From Hyposmocoma kahamanoa (taxonomy: Eukaryota; Arthropoda; Insecta; Lepidoptera; Cosmopterigidae): a stretch of DNA of 64,000 bases. Within the stretch, counting starts at the first letter, position 1; each line of letters opens with the position of its first letter. Positions 57,201-63,225 of this stretch are shown piece after piece. The notes under the pieces were generated by a model that was not told the origin of the DNA, searched no databases, and saw only the letters and a list, made by a program, of their open reading frames with translations. Location of the stretch: assembly GCF_003589595.1 (NCBI RefSeq), contig NW_020653750.1, positions 4,901,591-4,965,590 on the forward strand. The letters are read 5' to 3'. Position numbers and translations under genes: made by a program.

Positions 57201-58672
57201 TCAAAATAATGACCCCTTACGTATGATCCATTATTAAAAGTAATTTTCACATAAACAAAATTTACTTTAACATGAAAGTCGTACAGATGCACTAGAGCGT
57301 CATCAGCGGCGGATGGACGCAGGTCATTAAACTAGTACAATTCGGTGAACTCGTGTGCATCTATGGGAATTTCAAATAAAACTTTCAAGTATCTAGTAAT
57401 TGTTTTTATGCAAAACACCTAATGTTCAGTAATAAAACACTGAAAGGGTCAGAAATACGTTTCTAAAACAAACAAAAATTATCTTTTTTAAGATTCAAAT
57501 ACGCCAACCTTGCTCAGTGCTACAGCTTTGTGCCTTTTGCGGTTGAAACCCTGGGTCCACGGGGACCACAGGCGAAACTTCTAGCGAACGAGCTATCGGA
57601 TCACCTCGTAGAAGCCTCCAGTGATCACAAGGCTGGCAGTTATTGAAGCCAAGGAATAAGTTTAGCAATTCAAAGGGGAAATGTTGCTAGGCTTCTGGGC
57701 ACGATGCTCCAGGGTACGGCTCTCGAGGAAATTTTGCTATTTATAAGCTCTCTTACTTTTTATCTATCTACCTGCTACTATAATATAGTACACACTATAT
57801 GAAAATTATGAATAAATAAAGGCGCACGACTTGTTCGTCCCGTCACTTCATATTATTAAAAAAAAATTACGTAATTAACATTTCTGCATCACTGTCTTTT
57901 GAACCCTGCATTATGAAAATTACTGTACTATAACTTACTGGTTGTATATTTAAGTTGATACCGTGATAATTCTAACCTGAAGGTTATAATAGCACAAACA
58001 TTTATTTTTGTGTAAATTGAGATTATTTTATTTTTCATATAAATAAAATTCCTCTTTATCAAAATAGATTCTAGAAAAAAACACGACTTTCCAATAAAAA
58101 AGTAAACAGAAAGGGATTTTCACAAATACAAGTACGATTCAAACTAGTTTCCTTAAATTTTGTCAAGGAGATATCCAATTTGTTTTTCTCATTAGCAAAA
58201 TAGGAGCTAAAAACAACTTCGCATAAATATAAAGACAAATAGAAAAAGGTTTTTGCGAATAGGAGTATTATTTTTTTTTATTGCAAAGAGACACTTTCGT
58301 CGTTTGTCAAACAGGTTTCCTGGAACTATATTATATAACTGAAAGTCTTTGTTGAAGCCTCGTACTTCGAACATTCAATAAACAATCTGTTTTTATTAGA
58401 CTCAAAGAAAAAGATAAGTATGGAACCTGAAGCATAAATGGAATAATTAGATATTACATATCAAATTACTGTTTAATAAGCGACAATATTATGAGTGAAA
58501 ACTCCTATACGTACATTTTATTTGTAAGTGATCCTTTGTCGAGAGATCTTTTAGTTCGATGATCATCGCCATTAACGTTTAGTAAAGTATGAAGGTCATT
58601 GGCGGTAGTGTTTTTCATGTCAACCTGTTGTTCTAGTTGATAATACTTGACACTTTCCTTATATTGCTCCAT
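36172..58672 (-). CDS. ABCB1: Full-length ABC transporter subfamily B (P-glycoprotein/MDR type), 26 coding exons
   Basis: ATP-driven efflux pump of the plasma membrane; family members export lipophilic xenobiotics, and in insects they are linked to insecticide and plant-toxin tolerance. Joined exons total 4047 nt (1348 residues plus stop), close to the usual 1250-1350, and all phases agree. Order: cytosolic N-terminus, TMD1 (about residues 67-430), NBD1 (Walker [10 protein letters not shown] near 471, signature LSGGQ near 575, Walker B LLLMDE, H-loop VSHRLST), charged linker (about 664-760), TMD2 (about 761-1080), NBD2 (Walker A near 1140, LSGGQ near 1247, LLLLDE, IAHRLST). The first extracellular loop has an N-A-T glycosylation site. 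Similar to Drosophila Mdr49/Mdr65; exact orthology cannot be fixed by eye, so the symbol is a family label. A decayed tandem copy lies upstream. Exons are listed separately; the first exon is the least certain. Confidence 0.93.
36268..36570 (-). mobile_element. SINE family A at the last ABCB intron's 3' end
   Basis: Full length, antisense reading on the plus strand, i.e. same strand as ABCB. Its A tail ends about 5-8 bases before the exon 26 acceptor ttttcag. Confidence 0.9.
36648..36756 (-). CDS. ABCB exon 25 (NBD2 H-loop)
   Basis: [20 protein letters not shown], then [17 protein letters not shown]. It carries the switch histidine (IAHRLST). Acceptor taaaag, donor gtatgtaa. Confidence 0.95.
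36834..36980 (-). CDS. ABCB exon 24 (NBD2 signature and Walker B)
   Basis: [20 protein letters not shown] holds the signature; [18 protein letters not shown] holds Walker B, the catalytic glutamate and the D-loop. Acceptor cacag, donor gtcagtat. Confidence 0.96.
37132..37341 (-). CDS. ABCB exon 23 (NBD2 Q-loop)
   Basis: [20 protein letters not shown], then [18 protein letters not shown]. The Q-loop glutamine is kept, but the following residue is Q where E is nearly invariant. It ends SLPK at donor gtaatgct. Acceptor tttgcag. Confidence 0.93.
37478..37672 (-). CDS. ABCB exon 22 (NBD2 Walker A)
   Basis: [20 protein letters not shown] gives the A-loop tyrosine, then [18 protein letters not shown] gives the P-loop, ending YYDPASGKI. 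Acceptor ttttag, donor gtaagact. The decayed copy has a deletion in exactly this exon. Confidence 0.96.
37970..38132 (-). CDS. ABCB exon 21 (TM12 to NBD2 lead-in)
   Basis: [20 protein letters not shown], then [20 protein letters not shown]. This is TM12 followed by the A-x-x-I/L-x-x-L-I-x-R-x-P linker to NBD2. Acceptor ttgcag, donor gtatgtgt. Confidence 0.93.
38213..38408 (-). CDS. ABCB exon 20 (TM11)
   Basis: [20 protein letters not shown], then TM11 ending [13 protein letters not shown]. The donor gtacgtat is chosen over the next GT because only it leaves the phase required by exon 21. Acceptor ttaaag. The hAT-like MITE at 38478-38762 lies in the preceding intron. Confidence 0.91.
38478..38762. 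mobile_element. Fold-back MITE with GCGATGCA sub-repeats
   Basis: Outer ends TAAGAG...GACTTTTA are inverted. The inside is full of gcgatgcaa, catcgatac and cgcgcgatt in both senses, far more GC-rich than the surroundings. It sits in the intron between exons 19 and 20; superfamily (hAT-like) is a guess. Confidence 0.7.
38803..38932 (-). CDS. ABCB exon 19 (intracellular loop 4)
   Basis: [20 protein letters not shown] onward to VRTVQSLG, the second-half coupling loop with the invariant E-A-I-x-x-x-R-T-V-x-S-L. Acceptor cttag, donor gtaagcct. Confidence 0.94.
39003..39206 (-). CDS. ABCB exon 18 (TM9-TM10)
   Basis: [20 protein letters not shown] then [15 protein letters not shown], the conserved R-L-S-x-D-A-A-x-x-Q-G-A-x-G-x-R region, then TM9 and TM10 with [16 protein letters not shown]. 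Acceptor tttgcag, donor gttagtaa. Confidence 0.95.
39379..39561 (-). CDS. ABCB exon 17 (extracellular loop 4, TM8)
   Basis: [20 protein letters not shown], then TM8, then [20 protein letters not shown]. The last block is the coupling-helix lead-in (T-x-R-L-R). Acceptor tttcag, donor gtgtgttt. Confidence 0.93.
40454..40798 (-). repeat. Intragenic duplicate A (copy 1)
   Basis: Near-identical to 41288-41632, same length (345 bp). It covers intron sequence plus the 3' part of the TM7 exon, and is the first half of a directly duplicated block whose middle was lost. Confidence 0.93.
40682..40798 (-). pseudogene. Broken duplicate of ABCB exon 16
   Basis: Matches exon 16 from [10 protein letters not shown] to the donor. 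The 5' end of the exon and its acceptor are replaced by the junction with the next duplicated block. One substitution gives a Lys where exon 16 has Ile (YPKSAF), and the last codons read YAYI rather than YAYG. The donor gtgagaag survives. Splicing it in would need a cryptic acceptor (aagtag sits at the junction) that is out of phase, so it is probably a relic. Confidence 0.85.
40808..41287. repeat. Intragenic duplicate B (copy 1)
   Basis: About 480 bp, near-identical to 42718-43171 apart from a roughly 26-bp length difference. It joins copy 1 of A directly; in the original arrangement 1085 bp lie between A and B. Confidence 0.92.
41288..41632 (-). repeat. Intragenic duplicate A (original)
   Basis: Original of the block at 40454; includes the intact 3' part of exon 16 and its donor. 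Confidence 0.92.
41516..41656 (-). CDS. ABCB exon 16 (TM7)
   Basis: [20 protein letters not shown] begins TMD2; the L-K-L-N-x-P-E-W signature is typical just before TM7. It ends AFLLAYAYG before donor gtgagaag. The acceptor follows a run of T. A truncated duplicate lies 3' of it at 40682-40798. Confidence 0.93.
42208..42320 (-). CDS. ABCB exon 15 (linker, second part)
   Basis: [20 protein letters not shown] then [17 protein letters not shown]. The acceptor tttacag is phase 1 and the donor gtttgtat is phase 0, exactly what exons 14 and 16 require. Serine-rich and charged, as expected of the linker. The frame runs on openly past both splice sites, so the boundaries rest on phase and consensus. 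Confidence 0.82.
42718..43171. repeat. Intragenic duplicate B (original)
   Basis: Lies in the intron between linker exons 14 and 15. Counterpart of 40808-41287. No coding content seen. Confidence 0.9.
43576..43752 (-). CDS. ABCB exon 14 (linker, first part)
   Basis: [20 protein letters not shown] and onward: a charged, low-hydrophobicity stretch with many K, E, S and T residues, ending PYNRNKRG. This is the flexible inter-half linker, which in P-glycoproteins is phosphorylated; PSKRKST here is a plausible basophilic-kinase site. Acceptor tttcag, donor gtaaataa. Confidence 0.88.
43908..44002 (-). CDS. ABCB exon 13 (end of NBD1)
   Basis: [20 protein letters not shown] then [12 protein letters not shown], the conserved C-terminal strand pair of an ABCB NBD. 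Acceptor ttacag, donor gtaattca. Confidence 0.93.
44206..44414 (-). CDS. ABCB exon 12 (NBD1 signature and Walker B)
   Basis: [20 protein letters not shown] carries the ABC signature. Walker B reads [14 protein letters not shown]: the catalytic glutamate is kept but a methionine precedes the Asp, where leucine is usual. It ends VVSHR, including the switch histidine. Acceptor taatag, donor gtaagcta. Confidence 0.96.
44490..44632 (-). CDS. ABCB exon 11 (NBD1 Q-loop)
   Basis: [18 protein letters not shown] is the canonical Q-loop region, followed by the helical subdomain to KLPD. The donor is gttaatgt, weaker than its neighbours but the only one that keeps frame into GYDTEIG of the next exon. 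Confidence 0.93.
44761..44947 (-). CDS. ABCB exon 10 (NBD1 Walker A)
   Basis: Carries [18 protein letters not shown], the P-loop that binds ATP phosphates, then [12 protein letters not shown] and the RWLRSKLG segment before the Q-loop. Acceptor ccatag, donor gtataatt. Confidence 0.96.
45028..45255 (-). CDS. ABCB exon 9 (TM6 to start of NBD1)
   Basis: [20 protein letters not shown], then [17 protein letters not shown], the end of TMD1, and the NBD1 start with [10 protein letters not shown], which supplies the A-loop tyrosine. Acceptor tttcag, donor gtatatca. Phase 0 at both ends. Confidence 0.94.
45535..45724 (-). CDS. ABCB exon 8 (TM5)
   Basis: [20 protein letters not shown], then TM5 ending V-L-M-Y-G-T-R-L-V. 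This is the expected ...KRG...WYG-type segment, with YG kept. A charged loop before TM6 is longer than in human ABCB1 and contains [15 protein letters not shown]. Acceptor atacag, donor gtaagaga. Confidence 0.9.
46646..46770 (-). CDS. ABCB exon 7 (intracellular loop 2)
   Basis: [20 protein letters not shown], then [21 protein letters not shown]. The I-K-T-V-V-A-F-G-G motif is the conserved second coupling segment of ABCB transporters. Acceptor atacag, donor gtattcaa. Confidence 0.93.
46897..47162. mobile_element. Fold-back MITE in the intron between exons 6 and 7
   Basis: Ends CACGAACGAAGGTGATTACT and its near-complement AGTAATCATCTTCGTGTG; inverted arms about 45 bp, both including tacttgtttacttg. 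Confidence 0.8.
47897..48068 (-). CDS. ABCB exon 6 (TM3-TM4)
   Basis: [20 protein letters not shown], then two hydrophobic stretches with G-W-E-L-S-L between them, matching the TM3/TM4 pair. Acceptor caacag, donor gtgagtat. The upstream intron contains a mariner relic with a P-like insertion. Confidence 0.92.
48531..49019. mobile_element. P-element-like miniature transposon inserted in the mariner
   Basis: 489 bp with perfect 34-bp terminal inverted repeats starting CATCGAGTATATAACC and a perfect 8-bp target duplication TTTGAGGC (48523-48530 and 49020-49027). Inside, on the plus strand, 48728-48808 reads [14 protein letters not shown] and ends TFHR at a possible donor (gtaatt). That is the start of a THAP zinc finger, the DNA-binding domain of P-element transposases. 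TIR beginning with CAT, 8-bp duplication and THAP start together fit the P superfamily. Confidence 0.75.
48728..48811 (+). pseudogene. THAP-domain first exon remnant
   Basis: 28 codons from an ATG: two cysteine ligands spaced C-x4-C near the N-terminus, and T-F-H-R where THAP domains have S-F-H-R-F-P. Then either a TAA or a splice donor (CG|gtaatt). The rest of the domain and the transposase are absent in this deleted element. Confidence 0.6.
50007..50107 (-). CDS. ABCB exon 5 (intracellular helix 1)
   Basis: Encodes [20 protein letters not shown] then [14 protein letters not shown]. The LRQDMAWFD block is the ABCB hallmark of the first intracellular coupling helix. Acceptor tttcag, donor gtaagttt. 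Confidence 0.92.
50196..50417 (+). mobile_element. DD41D mariner 3' fragment in an ABCB intron
   Basis: Third copy: [14 protein letters not shown] onward to DIIFHS, then the 3' end with AAAAACCCCTTA. It is in the intron between ABCB exons 4 and 5, antisense to the gene. Confidence 0.8.
50574..50718 (-). CDS. ABCB exon 4 (extracellular loop 1, TM2)
   Basis: Begins [20 protein letters not shown]. The NAT sequon sits in the first extracellular loop, where P-glycoproteins are usually glycosylated. A hydrophobic TM2 follows, ending VNWSALKQ. Acceptor tttcag, donor gtatgaat. Confidence 0.9.
50999..51282 (+). mobile_element. SINE family A in ABCB intron 3
   Basis: gagttcgtccagggaagtac to cgtcacttgatattac plus A run; antisense to the gene. 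Confidence 0.88.
51492..51688 (-). CDS. ABCB exon 3 (TM1)
   Basis: Starts [20 protein letters not shown], the cytosolic edge and first half of TM1, then runs into the first extracellular loop. Acceptor atatcag, donor gtaagttt. 197 nt, phase 0 to 2. Confidence 0.9.
52098..52370 (-). mobile_element. SINE family 4
   Basis: Contains cgctggcccaaaacgg, cacacgtttccgagggttgt, gtttcctcaccatgttttgc and a tRNA-like head read from the other strand (gtggtaacctaatgg; B box gttcaaatccgg). This layout is widespread in moths. It is in ABCB intron 2. Confidence 0.75.
53105..53393 (+). mobile_element. SINE family A in ABCB intron 2
   Basis: gagctccttgagaaagagtt to cgtcgcttggtatcat plus A run; antisense to the gene, about 160 bp from the micro-exon. 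Confidence 0.88.
53556..53595 (-). CDS. ABCB micro-exon 2 (40 nt)
   Basis: A 40-nt exon between tttgcag and gtaagtag encodes [13 protein letters not shown] after one split codon. It supplies the short segment that normally leads into TM1 in ABCB proteins (P-x-x-x-Y/F-F-Q-L-F-R-Y), joining in frame to FRYATTWER of the next exon. It is too short for ordinary ORF searches. Confidence 0.82.
55613..55638 (-). CDS. Possible alternative ABCB first coding exon 1b
   Basis: An ATG opens MVVIENKD plus 2 nt and runs straight into a consensus donor (gtaagtta). The exit phase equals that of exon 1a, so either could join the 40-nt exon. This would give a 1304-residue form. Nothing but the donor, the ATG and the phase supports it; chance cannot be excluded. 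Confidence 0.35.
56089..56600 (+). mobile_element. SINE family A interrupted by SINE family 2
   Basis: Both ends present: ttgctccttttgaaatagtt and cgtcccgtcacttagtatca with A run. The middle holds the family 2 insertion. Confidence 0.88.
56333..56533 (+). mobile_element. SINE family 2 inserted in SINE family A
   Basis: Head and body as at 12926, ending gtgtgcgttattattatta. Family A sequence breaks off at 56318 and resumes at 56533 (gacaggcgtgtcgtat). Confidence 0.85.
57503..57765 (+). mobile_element. LINE polymerase C-terminal fragment
   Basis: [20 protein letters not shown], then a charged stretch, an in-frame TGA, and [15 protein letters not shown]. The V-P-F-x-x-E-T-L-G-x-x-G and S-x-A-I-Q-R-G-N blocks recur at the C-terminus of some animal LINE polymerases. 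It lies between possible exons 1a and 1b. Confidence 0.55.
57819..57867 (+). mobile_element. SINE family A 3' end fragment
   Basis: ggcgcacgacttgttcgtcc, then the A run. Confidence 0.7.
58515..58672 (-). CDS. ABCB coding exon 1a (start codon, cytosolic N-terminus)
   Basis: Open frame [16 protein letters not shown] onward, 52 codons plus 2 nt, rich in polar residues as expected for the cytosolic N-terminus. The donor is gtacgtat. A TAA lies directly 5' of the ATG, so the start cannot move upstream in frame. Just before it is a pyrimidine-rich tract ending in ttttag, so this is probably exon 2 of the mRNA, preceded by a non-coding exon. Its phase fits the 40-nt exon at 53556 exactly (AT + A). 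Confidence 0.72.
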
Positions 58673-58675
58673 TTA

Positions 58676-59735
58676 CTAAAATGTGAAAAAAATACGGGTG
58701 TTGAATGCAACAAATATGCAGGTGCAGTGCTTGACAAAAACTGAATGTACCTATAGATTTTATAACTAAACAACTTAAAGTAGGGGACAAGGAGGTATCT
58801 TTCAACAATTTTAAGTACTTGGTTATAAAATCCTAAATAATTTAAAATACACAAAGTAGTTAATTTTTTTTTAATTTATTCAATGTTTAATTTACTACTA
58901 CATATTGCATATTGACCAATAACGTCACTAAACGAAAATCTCAATTTTTGGGAAATGGCCATTAAAGTTTATGACAGTAAGTTTAAATTTGTAATGCCCC
59001 CCACCAAACGTGTTCAAAGCTGCCCCCTTTGATTTGTTCAAATCTGCCCAAATGAATATTCTACAGAAATAACAGATATTTTTCATGCGCAAAAACACTC
59101 AATAACTGCAAGCTGTAGGTTTAATATTTTAGCAATAAAACAATCCATACGACAAGCAAAGTTGAACTCACCATTGTGTATATTCTTCCATTCGTATCTT
59201 TACAACTATTTTTGAGAATGTTTACTTTTGAAGTTAAACGACCTCTCATTCAGTTTTTGGCGCGCGCAGACTGACCGTTGCCTCAGTCAGGGGGTCTACT
59301 CTCGATCTCCGTCCGACATCCGTCCGAAACAATTACTGCCAAATAAGCAATACTTGACCAAATGAAAAGACGTATGATGCGAATGAAGCTTCATACTGGA
59401 TACTTGTCTTTTAATTTTGTCGAATATTACTTATTTGACAGTTGACTTGTAATGTATGCATTACTAGAAATATTCGGAAAGGTTAATTGATGATCCCGGA
59501 AGACAATAAGGGGAGAATGGTGATGTAAACCATTTAAACCATTTAAATCATTTATTTTCACACACATTAATAATAATAAAACTTTATAAATAATAATAAT
59601 AATAATAATTTACAGAAATGAGGATATTCAATGTATAATTACGCAATTTACTATGTACTGTGATGTACTGAAAGACTGACAAATGGCCAAATTATTGAAA
59701 TTTGAGTGAAAATAACTATTCAGAACAATGTCTAT
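58676..59735. other. Spacer upstream of the ABCB gene
   Basis: Should contain the promoter and any 5' non-coding exon if exon 1a is used. I could not identify a convincing TATA box or initiator. Only the fold-back at 59335 and an AAT microsatellite at 59590-59608 stand out. Confidence 0.5.
59335..59442. repeat. Fold-back repeat
   Basis: ctgccaaataagcaatactt, mirrored by aatattacttatttgacag. Arms of about 38 bp, imperfect. Confidence 0.6.
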
Positions 59736-59969
59736 GGGTGCATTCTAATTAGGTGCTTGTAGAAGCGCTGCAGTGGCGCATCTGTGGCGCTGCAGCCGTA
59801 CCACTATTAATTATCATATAATATTTAGAAGCGCAGCTGCAGCGAAACTGTTACGCCACGCGCGCGCCACTTTTGCAGACTAGAATATTGTATGAAAATT
59901 AGTAGTGGCGCAGCTGCCGCGCCACAGTTTCGTCGCTGCAGCGCTTCTACAAGCGTCTAATAAGCGCCC
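59736..59969. mobile_element. GC-rich fold-back MITE
   Basis: Inverted ends share cttgtagaagcgctgcag. The inside alternates gtggcgc and gcgccac motifs. 234 bp in the spacer between the two ABCB copies. Confidence 0.75.
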
Positions 59970-60010
59970 TAAGTGAGAAAGTGGGTGAGTGCTATCTTAT
60001 GAAGTAAGTA

Positions 60011-60533
60011 TTGAAGCAAAATATAGGGGTTTTAGAAGAAAAATATGTTGAACTAGTGATGAAATCAATACACCTTGAAAAGAGAGTGTTTGCTTTGGAG
60101 CAACACATGAATAAAATTTTTGAAATACGTATCAATCATCACCTATCAAGAAGAAAAGTATTCCGTACCCTTGGTAATAATAAAGCCACATGTCACGCTC
60201 ATATGTCAAAGTGCTTTTATCAAATGAGCATCATAAAATTAATACGAATATATATAAGTAATGGTGTGATAGTTTGATCCATGTAGATCACTCTATTACT
60301 TATATGTGAAATTTTATCGCCTATTTTTTTTTGCAGAATCTTTAAACATTACGGAAAAGTTGTTATTTTGCAGATGTGGCGTTATTACATCAAGGGTGTG
60401 TGTTCATTGTTTTGAAATTAAATTGACACATAATAAATATTGTGAGGTATTTGAAATCACAAAACTCGGCGAGTACAGCCAGAAAACAGATTTATTAAAG
60501 GTTACTTTAGAGAACACGATGACCACTCCTTAA
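60011..60533 (+). other. Possible two-part coding relic (coiled-coil and Cys-rich)
   Basis: 60011-60277 reads MKQNIGVLEEKYVELVMKSI with leucine/isoleucine spacing suggesting a short coiled coil. 60306-60533 continues, after a strong acceptor-like tract (tttttttttgcag near 60340), with LLFCRCGVITSRVCVHCFEI. The second half lies inside the left arm of the large inverted repeat, so it exists twice. No family recognised; could be a transposon remnant. Confidence 0.25.
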
Positions 60534-60876
60534 GGCTAGAGAAACTACAATCAGAGTTAATGTATATTAAACTGTCACCGAGTATCCGGATGGTAAAATA
60601 TTATCGTCAACCCAATTATATGCCGCATTACTGAGCGCGGGTCTCCTTTAAGGCGGGGGTTTACGCTGGCCCAATGCCCAATACATTTTCAAAGGGTTGC
60701 GAATCGTCTTCCGCATGTAGGTTTTGTCACGATGTTTTCCTTCACCGAGAGGTAAGTATTCCTACAAAACATTAAAAAAAACGTTATTCTATAGAATAAT
60801 ATTACAATATTATATTAAAATAGAATTTGTTGTCGCAGCGCTAACTAAGAAGCGTGATTTTGAGTTTGCAGGAAAT
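60367..60876 (+). repeat. Left arm of a large inverted repeat
   Basis: About 510 bp, near-identical in reverse complement to 61220-61729. It carries a piece of SINE family 4 (ctggcccaatgcccaatac near 60680). Confidence 0.92.
60640..60760 (-). mobile_element. SINE family 4 fragment within the inverted repeat
   Basis: gctggcccaatgcccaatac and gttttgtcacgatgttttcc identify it. A mirror copy lies at about 61350-61470. Confidence 0.65.
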
Positions 60877-61219
60877 GAAATGAATTGAGTATGATTTGTA
60901 GTGCTTTAAATCATACTCAAGTCCTGACTTAAGCATTAAGTAGAGTTGTGGTATACGACCTTAAATGATGGGACGAACCCGCGAAGTCGGGACGCGGAAG
61001 AAGTCGGACGGAACCCGTTAACGATTTTCGTTAGAGTAGTCAACATTTGACACGATTTGTTCAGAATATATCACGTTTTGGCACTGTATTGTTGAAGTCT
61101 TTGAAATTATTTGAAATACTTGATATAAATTATTTGATATATTTCACGCCATTAACTAAAAATCATTAAAAATGTTACATAGCACTGTTTGCAAGTGGAC
61201 TATTCAAACTTTGATATTC

Positions 61220-61729
61220 ATTTCCTGCAAACTCAAAATCACGCTTCTTAGTTGGCGCTGCGACGACAAATTCTATTTTAATATAATATTGTAATATTAT
61301 TCTATAGAATAACGTTTTTTTTAATGCTTTTTAGGAATACTTACCTCTCGATGATGGAAAACATCGTGACAAAACCTACATGCGGAAGACGATTCGCAAC
61401 CCTTTGAAAATGTATTGGGCATTGGGCCAGCGTAAACCCCCGCCTTAAAGGAGACCCGCGCTCAGTAATGCGACATATAATTGGGTTGACGATAATATTT
61501 TACCATCCGGATACTCGGTGACAATTTAATATACATTAACTCTGATTGTAGTTTCTCTAGCCTTAAGGAGTAGTCATCGTGTTCTCTAAAGTAACCTTTA
61601 ATAAATCTGTTTTCCGGCTGTACTCGCCGAGTTTTGTGACTTCAAACACCTCACAATATTTATTATGTGTCAATTTCATTTCAAAACAATGAACACACAC
61701 CCTTGATGTAATAACGCCACATCTGCAAA
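61220..61729 (-). repeat. Right arm of a large inverted repeat
   Basis: Reverse complement of 60367-60876 with a handful of substitutions and small length changes. The spacer of about 345 bp holds no gene; it includes a small hairpin at 60885-60920. Confidence 0.92.
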
Positions 61730-61732
61730 TCT

Positions 61733-61790
61733 GACATGTAGCTTTCCATCAGGCGCACAACTCATTCGTTCCGTTACTTATAAAAATACT
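61733..61790 (+). mobile_element. SINE family A 3' end fragment
   Basis: tagctttccatcaggcgcac to ttccgttactta; abuts the outer edge of the large inverted repeat. Confidence 0.6.
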
Positions 61791-61850
61791 ATAAGTGACG
61801 GAGTATAATAGTCATATTATAAAAAAATATTGTATAAAACCGAGTCTCAC

Positions 61851-62010
61851 AATTTTACCACTTACCGTAACCAGATGATCCGACTAAAGCAACTGTTTTA
61901 CCAGCTTCTTTTTTAATAACTTTCAGATCTAATCCTTGGAGAACTTTTACGTGTGGTCGTGTAGGGTAGTTGAATTTTACGTCTTTTATGTTGAAACTAC
62001 CTGTAGTTGT
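61851..62010 (-). pseudogene. Decayed ABCB copy, exon 22 equivalent with Walker A deletion
   Basis: [20 protein letters not shown] to LVGSSGYGK, then a 44-nt deletion removes the Ser-Thr of the P-loop and everything to SGKI, leaving a stop. Cys is replaced by Tyr in the P-loop, and three codons are inserted (VIKKEAGK for VEAGK). Such a domain could not bind ATP normally. Confidence 0.9.
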
Positions 62011-62227
62011 CTGAAATTGAGAAGGCAAGAAATTAGACAAAAAAGACTACGTAATTTAAGTGCGTTAGCACTCGTCCACATATCTCGTACAAAGATCAGG
62101 AGGAGCACCGAGTATATCACCACACCAATGTTCTGTATGTATATCATAAGAATATGAGCGATGTATTCGAAAATTATAAGCGTGTCCGTTGAAGACCGGG
62201 AGATGAAATATTGGTCAATCACAGACC

Positions 62228-62935
62228 AGATGGAAAGAGAGAAAGTAAGAAAGAAAAAAGAAAGAAAGAAATAAACAAAGAAACAAAAAGAAAGAAAGAA
62301 AGAAAGACAGAAATCCTTTATTCAGTACTATTCATTTTAAATTGTACTTACAAAATAAAAAATAAATTAAAACTAAAATTAAGATACTAAATGGGCACCA
62401 CTCAGCATATGCCGTAGCTGAGAACAGCCACACTGACATTTTATGTACGCAATCAAATACACGCAATGAACAAATAGTGTTGTTATGTAATGACTAAATA
62501 ATAAAATTTGAGATGCTTACCCAAATTTATGTATCATATTTATAATTTATTACAATACATATTCATATTATTATGTAAGTAAATACCATGATTTTTTTTT
62601 ATTCAGATATCATTAAATACAACACGACTCAATTTGTTACTACGATAACTAATCTAAAATAGAAAGAAACTACATATTTTGCTAACTATAACGTGAGTGT
62701 AAAACTTATAAAGGAGTATGGCCACATAATATAAATACAAACATACATGTATATACATATTCATACACACACATACACAGATATAATATATATACATATG
62801 TATATACATTTACACGCACATATATACATATAATATGTATTAGCAAACATAATATTCAAAATTCTCGTATGTCTTTTTTGCAATTCTTGTAAAAAGATTT
62901 TATAGTTTTTTTTAAAAGAAAAAGCATTTGATGGC
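62228..62935 (-). mobile_element. 5'-truncated LINE 3' end with CTTT tail
   Basis: Reading the minus strand, AT-rich sequence runs to aataaaggatttctg and then a (CTTT)n-type run (62228-62312). It interrupts intron sequence shared with the intact gene (62150-62228 and 62936-63000 both align to 37780-37900), so it inserted after the ABCB duplication. Confidence 0.6.
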
Positions 62936-63062
62936 GTGTCGAAATGAGTGGACTGGATGAAAAAAAATCACTGCAGAAACGTTTGAAAGATGTGTGAAAA
63001 GACGTCAATGTAGATATAGATTATGCACGGTTTATAACGATGATGATTATGAGTATACATAC

Positions 63063-63225
63063 CCAGGCCTCTTTGTCCTTTATTCCAGGTTCAGTTTTGA
63101 CTTTAGGATCTCTGTTAATGAGATGCAAAATACGTGCACCACAAGTCTTAATGGAGCTGTAGTTCGGTGACAACAATAATGACTGGCCTAAAATTAATGC
63201 TCCATACAACAAAGTTTCACTGACT
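63063..63225 (-). pseudogene. Decayed ABCB copy, exon 21 equivalent (intact exon)
   Basis: Same length (163 nt) and splice sites as exon 21. VSETLLYGALILGQSLLLSP, then [20 protein letters not shown]. No lesion within the exon. Confidence 0.88.

Larger units (their letters stand above)
53596..58514. other. Long first intron(s) of the ABCB gene
   Basis: Holds possible exon 1b, a nested SINE pair and a LINE fragment. 53600-55600 and 56610-57500 are AT-rich with nothing else recognised; enhancers could lie here but none can be read by eye. Confidence 0.6.
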
